Shown: positions 1 through 12,608, numbered from the stretch's first letter. The stretch: DNA of 64,000 bases from Paracoccus zhejiangensis (GCF_002847445.1 NZ_CP025430.1:2852001-2916000); one strand, 5' to 3'. A program made the numbers and translations. Notes: a model not told the origin generated them from the letters alone.

Positions 1-246
1 CGGAGCGCGCAGTTCCGCTGCACGCTGGTGCTGATGTGGCCCGATGGCCATGACGAGGTCTTCGAGGGCGTCCTGCCCGGTCAGGTCGTCTGGCCGCCGC
101 GCGGGGCCGAGGGCCATGGCTATGACCCGATCTTCATGCCGGACGGGCATCAGATCACCTTGGGCGAGATGACGGTGGAGCAGAAGAACTCGCTGAGCCA
201 CCGGGCGCGGGCCGTGGCGAAGATGATGGAGGGCAGTTTTGCCTGA
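1..246 (+). CDS. rdgB: RdgB/HAM1 non-canonical purine NTP pyrophosphatase, 3' end
   Basis: Only the last 81 codons are present; the gene starts left of the window. The family hydrolyses dITP, XTP and related non-canonical nucleotides to monophosphates, which keeps them out of DNA and RNA. Visible family features are the GYDPIFMPDG segment and the QKNSLSHRARA segment near the C terminus, both typical of the substrate-binding half of HAM1 proteins. The stop overlaps the TTG start proposed for hemW, so the two are probably cotranscribed, as is common in alphaproteobacteria. Identification is firm. Confidence 0.93.
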   Translation, partial: RSAQFRCTLVLMWPDGHDEVFEGVLPGQVVWPPRGAEGHGYDPIFMPDGHQITLGEMTVEQKNSLSHRARAVAKMMEGSFA

Positions 247-1438
247 GACCGGCTTGGTTGAGGCCGCAGCGGCGGGCGAGGATTGGCGTCAGGGCGGGTT
301 CGGGCTTTATGTCCACTGGCCCTTCTGCGCCGCCAAATGCCCCTATTGCGACTTCAACAGCCATGTCGCCGGCCAGATCGACCAGCGGCGCTGGGCCGAT
401 GCGCTGTCGGCCGAGATCGCCCGGCTGGGGCAAGAGGTTCAGGGACCGGCGCGGCAGCTGGACAGCATCTTCTTTGGTGGCGGCACGCCCTCGCTGATGC
501 TGCCCGAGACGGTGGATGCGGTGATCCGCGCCGCCCGCGCCGCCTGGGGCTTTGCCAATGACATCGAGATCACGCTGGAGGCCAATCCCACCAGCGTCGA
601 GCAGGGCCGGTTTCGCGGCTTTGCCGATGCCGGGGTGAACCGGCTGTCCATGGGGGTGCAATCGCTGCGCGACGCCGATCTGCGGCGGTTGGGGCGGCTG
701 CATTCGGTGGCCGAGGCCCGAGCCGCCTTCGACATTGCGCGGAACTGTTTTGGCCGTGTGAGCTTTGATCTGATCTATGCGCGGCAGGATCAGGGAATTG
801 AGGACTGGCGCGCCGAACTGAACGAGGCGCTGAGCATGGCAGTCGACCACCTGTCGCTGTACCAACTGACGATCGAGCCGGGCACCGCCTTTGGCGCGAG
901 ACATGCGGCTGGCGGGCTGAAGGGCCTGCCGGATGATGATGTATCTGCAGATATGTATCTGGAAACGCAGGATATTTGTGATGCTGCCGGCCTGCCCTGC
1001 TATGAAATTTCCAACCATGCCCGGCCCGGCTCGGAAAGCCGGCACAACCTGATCTACTGGCGTCAGGGCGATTGGGCCGCCGTCGGCCCCGGAGCGCATG
1101 GTCGGCTGACGCTGCCCGGCGGACGGGTGGCAACCGAGGCGCATCGCCAGCCGGGCGCCTGGCTGGCGGCGGTCGAGGAGCGTGGTTCGGGCGAGAGCGA
1201 ACGCAGCGTCTTGAGCTTCGAAGATCAGGCGACGGAATATCTGCTGATGTCGATGCGGCTTGCCGAGGGGCTGTCGGCGGCACGTTATGAGCAACTGGCC
1301 GGGCGCCCACTGGACGCGGCGGCACTGGAGCGGCTGCAGGACTGGGGCATGGTCACGGTTCGGGATGGCCGGGTGATGGCCACCCAAGCCGGGCGGCCGG
1401 TGCTGAACGCCATCCTGCGCGAACTGGCGGTGGACTGA
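239..1438 (+). CDS. hemW: Radical SAM heme chaperone HemW
   Basis: 399 residues. HemW is a radical-SAM protein related to coproporphyrinogen III dehydrogenase HemN, but it acts as a heme chaperone rather than an oxidase. The cluster motif CxxxCxxC is at C30, C34 and C37 (CAAKCPYCDFN), preceded by the usual YVHWPFC. A GGGTPS segment near residue 80 is the SAM-binding GGGTP-type motif. The start used is a TTG at 239, overlapping the rdgB stop; no in-frame ATG precedes the cluster motif. The length matches the family. Older annotations call such proteins oxygen-independent coproporphyrinogen oxidases, but the CxxxCxxCxF form without a fourth HemN-type Cys favours HemW. Confidence 0.92.
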   Translation: MPETGLVEAAAAGEDWRQGGFGLYVHWPFCAAKCPYCDFNSHVAGQIDQRRWADALSAEIARLGQEVQGPARQLDSIFFGGGTPSLMLPETVDAVIRAARAAWGFANDIEITLEANPTSVEQGRFRGFADAGVNRLSMGVQSLRDADLRRLGRLHSVAEARAAFDIARNCFGRVSFDLIYARQDQGIEDWRAELNEALSMAVDHLSLYQLTIEPGTAFGARHAAGGLKGLPDDDVSADMYLETQDICDAAGLPCYEISNHARPGSESRHNLIYWRQGDWAAVGPGAHGRLTLPGGRVATEAHRQPGAWLAAVEERGSGESERSVLSFEDQATEYLLMSMRLAEGLSAARYEQLAGRPLDAAALERLQDWGMVTVRDGRVMATQAGRPVLNAILRELAVD

Positions 1439-1439
1439 G

Positions 1440-1793
1440 ATGAAGATGCTATGGCTTGGCATCGGCTGGTTCAGCACGGGCCTTGGCGTCATCGGCCTCG
1501 CCCTGCCCGTGGTCCCGACCGTGCCCTTCCTGCTGGTCGCGGCCTGGGCCTTCTCGCGATCCTCGCCGCGGCTGCGGGAGAAGATCCGCAATCACCCTAA
1601 ATACGGCCCCGCTGTACGTGCCTGGCAGGAGCGCGGCGCGGTCTCGCGGCTAGCGAAGCTCTGGGCCGTTACCGCGATGAGCTTCGGCGTTGGCCTGTCC
1701 TGGTGGCTGGGGATCGATCCGCGGCTGGTGCTGGCGCAAGCCGTCATCTGCACCAGCATCGCCGCCTATGTAGTCACCCGGCCCTCGGTCTAG
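1440..1793 (+). CDS. YbaN family (DUF454) small membrane protein
   Basis: 117 residues starting one base after the hemW stop, so probably the last gene of the rdgB-hemW unit. There is an N-terminal hydrophobic hairpin (residues about 3-40, with GLPVVPT-type turn residues ALPVVPTVPF). Then come the charged SPRLREKIRNHPKYGPAVRAW segment characteristic of DUF454 and two further hydrophobic stretches. It is predicted to be an inner-membrane protein. The biochemical role of this family is not established, so none is assigned. It is convergent with parB, 18 bases away, with no obvious terminator between them. Confidence 0.8.
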   Translation: MKMLWLGIGWFSTGLGVIGLALPVVPTVPFLLVAAWAFSRSSPRLREKIRNHPKYGPAVRAWQERGAVSRLAKLWAVTAMSFGVGLSWWLGIDPRLVLAQAVICTSIAAYVVTRPSV

Positions 1794-1811
1794 ACCGTCG
1801 CTCCGGCTGCG

Positions 1812-2717
1812 TCAGGCGCTGCCGCCGAGGACCTGACAGAGCCGGTCGAGCTGGTCCAGATCCTTGTAGGTCACCACCAGCTGCCCGCCATCGGCATTGG
1901 CGGCATGGTTGATCGCCACCCGCATCTTGAGATGGGCGGAGAGATCGGATTCGAGCACCCGCGTATCGGCATCCTTCTCGCCCGAACGGCGATTGGCCGG
2001 CTTGGCGGCGGGCGGGTTGATCAGGTCGCGCACCAGCTTCTCGGTTTCGCGGACCGACAAACCACGCTCGATCACCCGCCGGGCCAGTTGCGCGGCATTC
2101 GGTGCCGGCACCAGCGCGCGCGCGTGGCTTGCACTCAGCTTGCCCTCTTTCAGCCAGATCTGTACCTGTTCGGGCAGGTTCAGGAGGCGCAGCAGGTTGG
2201 CGATATGGCTGCGGCTTTTGTTCAGCGCCTCGGCCAGTTGCTCCTGCGTGTGACCAAAACGGTCCATCAGCTGCCGGAACGAGGCCGCCTCTTCGATGGC
2301 ATTCAGGTCAGCGCGCTGGATATTCTCGATCAGCGCGATCTCGAGCACCTCGGTATCGCTGAGATCGCGAATGATGACCGGCAATTCATGCAGCTGCGCC
2401 TGCTGCGCCGCGCGCCAGCGGCGTTCGCCGGCAACGATCTGGTAAAGTCCCTCATCGCGCGGATGCGGCCGCACGATCAGCGGCTGCAGCACACCGCGGG
2501 CCTTCAACGATTGCGCCAGCTCCTGCAGCGCCTCGGGCTCGAAGCTGCGGCGCGGCTGATCGGGGTTGGGCGAAATCTGCTCGATCGGGATCATGTTGCG
2601 GTCAGAGCTGGTCGCGGGACGATTGGCCGCCTCCGTCGCCGGAACCAGGTCCACATCGGCCATCAGCGCCGACAAGCCGCGACCGAGGCCACGTTTTCCC
2701 AGTTTGGAATCAGCCAT
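1812..2717 (-). CDS. parB: Chromosome partitioning protein ParB
   Basis: 301 residues. ParB is a CTPase clamp that loads at parS and marks the origin region for segregation. Features in order: an N-terminal KRGLGRGLSALM segment (residues 8-19) of the type that stimulates ParA ATPase, the ParB/Srx domain with GERRWRAA at 97-104 (CTP-binding and parS-loading motif), a helix-turn-helix region around FGHTQEQLAEALNKSRSHIANLLRLL, and a C-terminal dimerisation region. It overlaps the parA stop by 8 bases. Two parS sites lie 1.4 and 3.2 kb upstream in the same gene block. Confidence 0.97.
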   Translation of the reverse strand: MADSKLGKRGLGRGLSALMADVDLVPATEAANRPATSSDRNMIPIEQISPNPDQPRRSFEPEALQELAQSLKARGVLQPLIVRPHPRDEGLYQIVAGERRWRAAQQAQLHELPVIIRDLSDTEVLEIALIENIQRADLNAIEEAASFRQLMDRFGHTQEQLAEALNKSRSHIANLLRLLNLPEQVQIWLKEGKLSASHARALVPAPNAAQLARRVIERGLSVRETEKLVRDLINPPAAKPANRRSGEKDADTRVLESDLSAHLKMRVAINHAANADGGQLVVTYKDLDQLDRLCQVLGGSA

Positions 2718-3507
2718 TTACAGCCTCCTTGGTCTCGATCTTCTTCAGTCGCCCGGCGAATTCCTTGGCAAATTCCCGATAAGCGATGCCGCCCTTTGAG
2801 CTTGGGTCATAATGCACCACGGGCTTGCCGAAAGACGGCGCCTCGGACACGCGGACATTGCGCGGAATGGTGGTGCGATAGACCAGATCGCCCAGAGTGG
2901 CGCGGGCATCGGCCTCGACCTGCTGGGACAGGTTGTTGCGGCTGTCGGCCATGGTCAGCAGCACGCCATTGACCCGCAGATCGGGATTGGCGGTCTGGCG
3001 TATCTGCCGGACGGTCATCAGGAGTTGCGAGAGACCTTCGAGCGCATAGAACTCGGCCTGCAGCGGCACAAGTACCGCATCGGCGGCCACCATGGCATTG
3101 ACGGTCAGCAGGCCAAGCGCCGGCGGGCAATCGATCAGCACCAGGTCGGCGCCGGCTTCGGCGCGCAGGCTGCGGCGCAGCAACCGGGTTCGGTCGGCGC
3201 TGCGCGAGAAATCGATATCGGCCGAGGAGAGGTCGGGCGTCGAGGGAACGATGCGCAGGTTCTCGACATCGGTGGTCAGCGCGGCCGCCGCCAGCGTCGC
3301 CTGCCCTCCCAGAAGGTCATAGGAGGTAATTTCACGGCGGTCCGGGTCGATGCCGAGGCCGGTCGACGCGTTTCCCTGCGGATCTAGGTCGATGAGGATG
3401 GTGCGCTGCCCCGCATCGGCCAGCGCCGCACCGAGATTGATGGCCGAGGTCGTCTTGCCCACCCCGCCCTTCTGGTTGGCAATTGCAATGATGATCGGTT
3501 CAGACAT
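2710..3507 (-). CDS. parA: Chromosome partitioning ATPase ParA
   Basis: 265 residues. This is a deviant-Walker ParA/Soj ATPase that forms the DNA-bound gradient used by ParB-parS complexes. The Walker A motif KGGVGKTT is at 13-20, with the signature first lysine. The DLDPQGNAS segment and the DLVLIDCPPALG Walker B region follow. The gene overlaps rsmG upstream by 8 bases and parB downstream by 8 bases, so the products are translationally close. The length and chromosomal context (rsmG-parA-parB next to an origin) mark it as the chromosomal, not a plasmid, copy. Confidence 0.97.
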   Translation of the reverse strand: MSEPIIIAIANQKGGVGKTTSAINLGAALADAGQRTILIDLDPQGNASTGLGIDPDRREITSYDLLGGQATLAAAALTTDVENLRIVPSTPDLSSADIDFSRSADRTRLLRRSLRAEAGADLVLIDCPPALGLLTVNAMVAADAVLVPLQAEFYALEGLSQLLMTVRQIRQTANPDLRVNGVLLTMADSRNNLSQQVEADARATLGDLVYRTTIPRNVRVSEAPSFGKPVVHYDPSSKGGIAYREFAKEFAGRLKKIETKEAVNG

Positions 3508-4089
3508 GGGAAATATCGCCTATCTCAAGAATTGCCGCGTTTTGATGGGTTTGGCTCGGATGCGCATCGTAGCGGAACTGCCATTGGGCTTGGGCATCGC
3601 GCAGTTCGTCCTGCCAGTTCTCGCCCTTCATCAGCCAAGCCGTCCCGCCCTGTTTCAGGTGTCGATCCACATATGACATGAGGAGCGGCAGCGGGGCAAG
3701 CGCGCGGGCGCTGACAATATCGGCAGCAGCGGGAATGAGCGATTCTATGCGCGCCGCGTGGACTGTGACGCGGCCAAGGCTCAGTTCGCGGCTGCAGGTT
3801 CTAAGGAAGGTGGCCTTGCGCTGATCGCTTTCGACGAGATGAAAATCGACCGGCTGATCGGCATAGTGGATCGCGGCCACCAGCCCCGGCAGCCCTCCCC
3901 CGCTGCCGAGATCGACCCATTTCCCCGTCACCGGGCCGGCCAATGCCGCAAGTTGGGTGCTGTCCCGGATATGGCGGTCAGAAATGTCCTGCAGCGTCGA
4001 GCGGGCGACAAGGTTGATCCTCGGGTTCCACTTCTCGATCAGGCGGGCGTAGTCGTGAAGCCTTTCCGATGTTTCACGTGAAACATCGC

Positions 4090-4093
<4 letters not shown>
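3500..4093 (-). CDS. rsmG: 16S rRNA m7G527 methyltransferase RsmG (GidB)
   Basis: 197 residues. RsmG transfers a methyl group from SAM to N7 of G527 in 16S rRNA. The SAM-binding glycine-rich loop [10 protein letters not shown] is at 61-70, and the [12 protein letters not shown] segment typical of GidB is at 21-32. Codons 3-8 (Asp-Val-Ser-Arg-Glu-Thr) are encoded by a perfect parS palindrome, so the N terminus is partly dictated by the segregation site. The start overlaps the mnmG stop region by four bases. Confidence 0.96.
4070..4085. other. parS centromere site 1 (inside rsmG)
   Basis: Perfect 16-bp palindrome TGTTTCACGTGAAACA, identical to the bacterial consensus parS bound by chromosomal ParB. 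The symmetry extends to 22 bp (4067-4088). It lies within codons 3-8 of rsmG, just downstream of the mnmG stop. The sequence match is exact; binding by the local ParB is inferred from parB being 1.4 kb away. Confidence 0.95.
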
Positions 4094-5961
<1,868 letters not shown>

Positions 5962-5963
5962 CC

Positions 5964-7220
5964 CTATTTTCCGATACAGAAGGACGAGAAAATCACGTCC
6001 AGATAATCTTCGGCCCCCACGCGCCCGACCAGTCGTTCCAGCGATAATGCCGTCTGGCGGATGGATTCGGCAAGCAGTTCCGGTTGCGCGCGCGATCCGT
6101 CCAGCGCCCGCAAGGCATCCCGCAGCGCATCGGCCTGCCGCCTGTGACTGACGATCCCTGCATCGGCGACGCGAACCGAAAGGGTCTCAAAGACCGACTG
6201 CAGCAGCGTCTCGACCCCCTCGCCCGTCACCGCCGACAGGTCGCCCCGCCCTTCCGAAAGGTCCGCCTTCGACCAGAGCGTCAAATCGCCGTCACGAAAC
6301 ATCGTCAGATCGTGCTCGCCGCTTTCCGACAAGAAGATCCGCAGATCCGCCGCCTCGGCCCGCATCCGCGCGCGATCGACGCCAACCGCCTCGATCTGGT
6401 CCTCGGTTTCGCGCAGGCCCGCCGTATCCAGGAAGGTCACGGCCAACCCGCGCAGGTCCATCCGCAGCTCGATGATATCCCGCGTCGTACCCGGAATCGC
6501 CGAGACGATGGCCACCTCGCGCCGCGCCAGCCGATTGATCAGGCTGGATTTACCCGAGTTCGGCGGCCCAACCACAGCAATTTCAAAACCCTCGCGCAGC
6601 CGCTCGCTCGCCGGATAGCCGTTCAACTCGCGCTCGATCTCGCCGCGCAGGCGCTCGAGCAGGTTGAAAACCTCCTCCGGTACTTCCTCCGGCACCTCCT
6701 CATCGGCGAAGTCGATGCTGGCCTCGACCAGCGCCCCGGCGCGGATCAGCAGCTCGCGCCAACCCTCGACGATCCGGGCGATCTCGCCGCCGGCCGCCCG
6801 CATCGCCTGCCGCCGCTGCGATTCCGTCTCGGCGGCCAGAAGATCCGACAGGCCCTCGACCTCGGCCAGATCCAGCCGGCCGTTCAGGAAGGCGCGCCGG
6901 GTGAATTCGCCGGCCTCTGCCTCGCGCAGCCCGGCGGCGCGCAAAGCCGCCATCACCCGCCGCGCCACCACCGGCGCGCCGTGCAAATGCAGTTCGGCAA
7001 CTTCCTCACCGGTAAAGCTGCGCCCAGATTCGAACCACAGGACCAGTGCCTGGTCCAGTACCTCGCCCCCGTCTAGCAGATTACGCAACTCGGCCCGCCG
7101 CGCCACCGGCAACGGCCCGGCCAGCCGCTCGGCCGCCGACCGCGCCCCGGGACCGCTGATCCTCAAAACGGAAACGCCACCCCGGCCGGGCGGCGTTGCT
7201 TCTGCAAAGATCGTGTCCAT
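5964..7220 (-). CDS. mnmE: tRNA modification GTPase MnmE (TrmE)
   Basis: 418 residues. It is the GTPase partner of MnmG in wobble-uridine modification. The N-terminal tetrahydrofolate-binding domain starts [23 protein letters not shown]. The helical domain carries the G domain: P-loop GPPNSGKSS at 218-226, GTTRD, and [10 protein letters not shown]. The G4 motif reads SKAD instead of NKxD. The protein ends with the catalytic C-terminal FCIGK, which confirms the stop. The gene lies 36 bases downstream of rho on the same strand. Confidence 0.97.
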   Translation of the reverse strand: MDTIFAEATPPGRGGVSVLRISGPGARSAAERLAGPLPVARRAELRNLLDGGEVLDQALVLWFESGRSFTGEEVAELHLHGAPVVARRVMAALRAAGLREAEAGEFTRRAFLNGRLDLAEVEGLSDLLAAETESQRRQAMRAAGGEIARIVEGWRELLIRAGALVEASIDFADEEVPEEVPEEVFNLLERLRGEIERELNGYPASERLREGFEIAVVGPPNSGKSSLINRLARREVAIVSAIPGTTRDIIELRMDLRGLAVTFLDTAGLRETEDQIEAVGVDRARMRAEAADLRIFLSESGEHDLTMFRDGDLTLWSKADLSEGRGDLSAVTGEGVETLLQSVFETLSVRVADAGIVSHRRQADALRDALRALDGSRAQPELLAESIRQTALSLERLVGRVGAEDYLDVIFSSFCIGK

Positions 7221-7255
7221 GGCAGTCCGGTCGGTTCCCCGTAAGACCTATCCCG

Positions 7256-8527
<1,272 letters not shown>

Positions 8528-8652
8528 CATTCGGACCAATATGGCACGTCCCGCCCATCAGGATCGGTCATGCATCAATGTATGGAAATCCCCGTACCGG
8601 ACGGCCGGGCTTGGCAGCGGAGATAGGTGAGCCGGGTCGAAAAGTCAACCGT

Positions 8653-9099
8653 TCAGAACTTGACGATCACCGAGACGACGATCAGCGCCATCAGAAGGGT
8701 CGGCACCTCGTTCATCAGCCGATAGCGGCGTCCGCCCAGGGACTGCCCATCTCTCAGCAGCTTGCGTTGCCGTCCCAGCCAGTGATGGAACCAGGTCATC
8801 GCCAACACCGCCGCCGCCTTCACCCAGGGCCATGCATAGCCCCAGTCGACGATGCCGGGCGTGAAGACGAGGCAAAGACCAGCAATCCATGTCACGATCA
8901 TCGCGGGGTTCATGATCAGTCGCAGCAGTTTCTGCTCCATGGTGACGAAACTGCTGCCCGGTTCGCCTTCGCTCATGCCGCGCTCGGCATGGTAGACGAA
9001 CAGTCTCGGCAGATAGAACAGCCCCGCCATCCAGGAAATCACCGCCATGACATGCAGGGATTTGATCCAAGGATAGAAAGTACTCAACAGCTCGGTCAT
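8653..9099 (-). CDS. hemJ: Protoporphyrinogen oxidase HemJ
   Basis: 148 residues. HemJ is the heme-dependent membrane protoporphyrinogen IX oxidase used by most alphaproteobacteria instead of HemG or HemY. It has four hydrophobic segments. The N-terminal WIKSLHVMAVISWMAGLFYLPRLFVYH carries the conserved His16 and the downstream His of the YLPRLFVYH motif, which are expected heme ligands or functionally important residues. It reads away from the origin cluster and is followed by rho. The usual neighbour hemE is not visible in the window. Confidence 0.9.
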   Translation of the reverse strand: MTELLSTFYPWIKSLHVMAVISWMAGLFYLPRLFVYHAERGMSEGEPGSSFVTMEQKLLRLIMNPAMIVTWIAGLCLVFTPGIVDWGYAWPWVKAAAVLAMTWFHHWLGRQRKLLRDGQSLGGRRYRLMNEVPTLLMALIVVSVIVKF

Positions 9100-9126
9100 G
9101 GCGCCACCTTTCGACCCCGGCCCTCT

Positions 9127-9479
9127 AACATAAAGAAAGAAAGAAAAGGAATGATGATGTTGTAGGGCCCGTGGATAGTCTGGACAGGAGGACTCCAGAC
9201 CATTTCATCCACAAGACGGCGATCTGACGCAGATCTCGGACGCGGTTGTTGATAACGCGAAATCACCCCTAAATCCAAATTCTTGCGACGGGAGAGCCTT
9301 GTGGAGAATCTCTGAATGACTCGGTTTGTCCACATCATCCCCAGCGCACCGAGAGATTTCATCTTCCTGTGGATTGGGTCCGCGCGTTCACCTTTGGTCC
9401 CGCCCCTTTTTCCACAGCCCGCCGCGGCAGGAGAAAAATCCCAAGCTCAGACCATTCTCCGTCCACAGACTTATCCACA
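9127..9479. other. Chromosomal replication origin (oriC) candidate
   Basis: The 493-bp gap between hemJ and aroE carries DnaA-box-like 9-mers. One is perfect, TTATCCACA at 9471-9479. Five have a single mismatch: 9205-9213 (+), 9247-9255 (-), 9300-9308 (-), 9326-9334 (+) and 9408-9416 (+). A weaker one is at 9368-9376 (-). An A/G-rich low-melting stretch (9127-9164) at the hemJ side could be the unwinding element. Three GANTC sites (9191, 9306, 9318), the target of the cell-cycle methylase CcrM, are also present. The hemJ/rho/parAB context matches known alphaproteobacterial origins, which lie far from dnaA. The boundaries are approximate. Confidence 0.85.
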
Positions 9480-9592
9480 GGTTCGCCCGTCACGGTAAAG
9501 GCTTCACGGAAATGCGAGTTTTCGCTTTCGCCACGGGTGAATGCCGCTTACCTTCACGGCCAGACCCAGCTGCCAGGACCCATCGCGCAAGC

Positions 9593-10447
9593 ATGACTGA
9601 GACATCTTCCGCGGCGCCGATCGCCAATGTCCCGCTTTCGGGCGTGATCGGGATGCCCATCGCCCATTCCAAATCACCGCGCCTCCACCGCCACTGGCTG
9701 AATCGCTATGGCATTGCCGGTCACTACGTCCCGATGCCGGTCATGCCCGAGCATCTGGCCGAGGTGCTGCGCATCCTGCCCTATGCCGGCTTCGTCGGTT
9801 TGAATGTCACCATTCCGCATAAAGAGGCCGTGTTGACGCTGGCCGACGTGGTGACAGATCGCGCCGCGCTGATCGGCGCGGCGAATACGCTGATCTTCCG
9901 CCCCGACGGCAAGATCCATGCCGACAACACCGACGGTTACGGTTTCATTGCCAACCTGCGCCAGAACCTGCCCGACTGGCAGGCAGATGCCGGCCCCGCC
10001 GCCGTCATCGGCGCGGGCGGCGCGGCCCGCGCGGTGGTCGCCTCGCTTCTCGACAGCGGCGTGCAGGAATTGCGCATCTCGAACCGTACCAAGATCCGGG
10101 CCGAGCAGATCAAGGCCGAATTTGGTGCCCGCGTCGTCGTCTATGACTGGGCGCAGGTCGGCAACATGCTGGACGGCGCGGCGACGGTGGTCAATTCCAC
10201 CTCGCTTGGCATGACCGGCAAGCAGCCTTTGCGGGTGCCGCTCGATGCGTTGTCACCCGATGCGGTGGCGACCGATCTGGTCTATACGCCGCTGATGACC
10301 CCCTTCCTGACCGAGGCGCAGCAGCGCGGATGCCGGGTTGTCGACGGGCTCGGGATGCTGCTGCACCAAGCCGCACCGGGCTTTGAACGCTGGTTCGGCC
10401 AGCGCCCCGAGGTTGATGCCGCCACTCGCGCTGCCGTCCTCGGATGA
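9593..10447 (+). CDS. aroE: Shikimate dehydrogenase AroE
   Basis: 284 residues from ATG 9593. It reduces 3-dehydroshikimate with NADPH in the chorismate pathway. Visible are the shikimate-binding SKS at 26-28, catalytic Lys77 in NVTIPHKE, the NTDGYGF motif with the partner Asp, and the nucleotide-binding GAGGAARAV. The reading frame stays open upstream to 9326, but that segment lies in the DnaA-box region and lacks family similarity, so the ATG giving MTETSS and the normal length is preferred. The stop overlaps coaE by four bases (ATGA). Confidence 0.96.
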   Translation: MTETSSAAPIANVPLSGVIGMPIAHSKSPRLHRHWLNRYGIAGHYVPMPVMPEHLAEVLRILPYAGFVGLNVTIPHKEAVLTLADVVTDRAALIGAANTLIFRPDGKIHADNTDGYGFIANLRQNLPDWQADAGPAAVIGAGGAARAVVASLLDSGVQELRISNRTKIRAEQIKAEFGARVVVYDWAQVGNMLDGAATVVNSTSLGMTGKQPLRVPLDALSPDAVATDLVYTPLMTPFLTEAQQRGCRVVDGLGMLLHQAAPGFERWFGQRPEVDAATRAAVLG

Positions 10448-11031
10448 GCTTCCGTCTCGGCCTCACCGGCAGCATCGGCATGGGCAAGTCCACCACGGCG
10501 CAGATGTTCCGAGATCTGGGCCATCCGGTCTGGGATGCCGATGCGGCGGTGCACCGGCTCTATGCGACCGGTGGCGCGGCAGTCGCTCCGCTGGGGCAGG
10601 CTTTTCCCGGCGCGGTTACGGATGGTGCTGTCGACCGCGCCCGGCTCAAGGCGCTTCTGGCCGAGGACGAAACCGGCTTCGCCCGGCTCGAGCGCATCGT
10701 TCACCCGCTGGTGGCCGCCGACCGCGCCGATTTCATCCGCCAGCACCGTGACGCGCCGATCGTGGTTCTCGACATTCCGCTGCTTTTCGAGACCGGGGGC
10801 GAAAAGGGCATGGACGGGATCGCCGTGGTCTCGGCGGGCGCCGAGTTGCAGCGCCAGCGGGTGCTGGCCCGCCCCGGCATGACCGAGCATAGTTTTGCCA
10901 TGATCCTTGACCGGCAGATGCCGGATGCGGAAAAGAGGGCGCGGGCGGACTGGGTGATCCCGACCGAGACGCTCGAGGGTGCAAGGGCCGCCGTGGACCA
11001 GATCTGCAAGGACATACTGAGCAATGCGTGA
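10444..11031 (+). CDS. coaE: Dephospho-CoA kinase CoaE
   Basis: 195 residues. It catalyses the last step of coenzyme A synthesis, phosphorylation of dephospho-CoA. The P-loop GSIGMGKST is at 9-17, [10 protein letters not shown] follows in the substrate region, and [12 protein letters not shown] is the conserved CoaE core motif. The start is inside the aroE stop (ATGA overlap) and the stop overlaps dnaQ by 8 bases, so aroE-coaE-dnaQ form one tight unit leaving the origin. Confidence 0.96.
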   Translation: MSFRLGLTGSIGMGKSTTAQMFRDLGHPVWDADAAVHRLYATGGAAVAPLGQAFPGAVTDGAVDRARLKALLAEDETGFARLERIVHPLVAADRADFIRQHRDAPIVVLDIPLLFETGGEKGMDGIAVVSAGAELQRQRVLARPGMTEHSFAMILDRQMPDAEKRARADWVIPTETLEGARAAVDQICKDILSNA

Positions 11032-11722
11032 AATCGTTCTGGATACGGAAACCACCGGCTTCGAGGCCGAACAAGGTGACCGCATCGTCGAGATCGGCGC
11101 CATCGAGCTGGTGAACCACCTGCCGACCGGGCGGACCTTTCACGAGTATATCGACCCCGAACGCTCGATGCCGAAAGAGGCCTTCGACGTTCACGGGCTT
11201 GGCGACGACTTCCTGCGCGGCAAACCGAAATTCGCCGAGATCGCGCAGAAATTCATCGGTTTCATCGGCGAGGATGCCAAGCTGGTCATCCATAACGCCA
11301 AGTTCGACATGAAATTCCTCAATGCCGAGCTGAAGCGCGCCGGTCACGCCACCCTGCCCTGGTCGCGCGCGCTCGATACGGTTGCGCTGGCGCGCGAGAA
11401 ATTCCCCGGCTCTCCGGCCTCGCTCGATGCGCTCTGCCGCCGCTTCGGCATCGACAACTCGAACCGCACGCTGCACGGGGCGCTGCTGGACAGCGAACTG
11501 CTGGCCGAGGTCTACCTGGAACTGATCGGCGGCCGGCAGCCCGACTTGATCCTTGGCGGGCCGGCGGTGTCGCAGGACAGCACAGATGCCACCCAGCAAA
11601 CCGGCGCGCAGCGCCCCCGCCCGCAACCCTTGCCCTCGCGCCTGACCGAGGACGAGGCCGCTGCACACGCGGAATTCGTCACCAAGCTGGGCGCCGACGC
11701 CCTGTGGCTGCGCTTCGGATGA
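11024..11722 (+). CDS. dnaQ: DNA polymerase III epsilon subunit (3'-5' exonuclease)
   Basis: 232 residues. It is the proofreading subunit of the replicative polymerase. The DEDD-type exonuclease motifs are visible: DTETTG with Asp7 and Glu9, the [11 protein letters not shown] segment for Exo II, and [17 protein letters not shown] for Exo III. The C-terminal extension after about residue 175 includes the polar linker expected for alpha-subunit binding. It overlaps coaE by 8 bases. Its position beside oriC is typical of this family. Confidence 0.95.
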   Translation: MREIVLDTETTGFEAEQGDRIVEIGAIELVNHLPTGRTFHEYIDPERSMPKEAFDVHGLGDDFLRGKPKFAEIAQKFIGFIGEDAKLVIHNAKFDMKFLNAELKRAGHATLPWSRALDTVALAREKFPGSPASLDALCRRFGIDNSNRTLHGALLDSELLAEVYLELIGGRQPDLILGGPAVSQDSTDATQQTGAQRPRPQPLPSRLTEDEAAAHAEFVTKLGADALWLRFG

Positions 11723-11747
11723 GGGTGTCACGCACCCCGGAGCGCCC

Positions 11748-12608
11748 ATGCTGAGCTTTTTCAGCGACGCATGGGCCTTCCTCTCGGCGGTGATGACCCG
11801 CATGGACAAGATCCACATGGGTCTGATCGCCGCCGGCGTTGCCTTCTATGCCATGTTCGCGGTCTTTCCCGGCCTTGCCGCCATCATCGCGCTGTGGAGC
11901 CTGTGGTTCGATCCGGCGGTGATCAACGAATACCTGCGCGTGGCCCATGAGTTCATCCCCGACAGCGCGCAGGACATCCTCGACAGCCAGATCAACTCGC
12001 TGCTCTCGGGCGGGCGCACCAGCATTGGCTGGGCCTCGATCCTGTCTTTCCTCGTCGCCACCGTCGCCGCCCGTGCAGGTGTCGATGCGCTGGTGCGCGG
12101 GCTGAACGCTGCCTATGGCGTTCGCTCGCATTCCACCATCTTCGGCTTCTTTCTGGCCTATGTGCTGACGCTGGCCATCGTCGGGATCGTGCTGATGGGG
12201 CTGGCGACCATTGTCATCCTGCCGATCATCATCAATTTCATGACCTTCGGCCCGCTCCGGTCCTGGCTGGTCTCGGCCCTGCCCTGGGTGGCGATGTTCG
12301 TCATCGTGATCATGGGGATCGGCATTCTCTACCGCTACGGCCCGAACGTGAAATCGCCGCGCACGCCGATCTTCACCTGGGGGGCGCTGGTGGCGGCCCT
12401 GGTCTGGGCCGCCGCTTCGATCGGGTTTTCGGCCTATCTCAGCAGCTTCAACAGCTATAACCGCATCTACGGCTCGATCGGCGCGGTGATCGCGCTGCTG
12501 ATGTGGTTCTACCTGGCCGGCTTCTCGGTGCTTCTGGGCGCGCTGATCAATGTCGAGATCGCCCGCCGCCGCCGCGTCGCCGCTGCGCGGCAGGCGCGTC
12601 AGTCCTGA
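11748..12608 (+). CDS. YihY/BrkB family inner-membrane protein
   Basis: 286 residues with about six predicted membrane segments. The GLIAAGVAFYAMFAVFPGLAAIIALWSL segment and the later GSIGAVIALLMWFYLAGFSVLLGALINVE segment are the signature regions of the YihY (UPF0761, formerly called ribonuclease BN/virulence factor BrkB) family. The protein ends in a basic tail RRRRVAAARQARQ. The function of the family is unsettled; the RNase BN label is historical and wrong. It lies 25 bases after dnaQ and is convergent with phyR. Confidence 0.88.
   Translation: MLSFFSDAWAFLSAVMTRMDKIHMGLIAAGVAFYAMFAVFPGLAAIIALWSLWFDPAVINEYLRVAHEFIPDSAQDILDSQINSLLSGGRTSIGWASILSFLVATVAARAGVDALVRGLNAAYGVRSHSTIFGFFLAYVLTLAIVGIVLMGLATIVILPIIINFMTFGPLRSWLVSALPWVAMFVIVIMGIGILYRYGPNVKSPRTPIFTWGALVAALVWAAASIGFSAYLSSFNSYNRIYGSIGAVIALLMWFYLAGFSVLLGALINVEIARRRRVAAARQARQS

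Noticed and set aside
9096..9362. Minus-strand 88-codon frame between hemJ and aroE
   Set aside because: It runs through the DnaA boxes, has a Ser/Arg/Pro-rich chance-like composition and overlaps the hemJ start.
9326..9592. Upstream in-frame extension of aroE
   Set aside because: It would add about 89 residues with no family similarity and lies in the origin region; the ATG at 9593 gives the normal AroE length.
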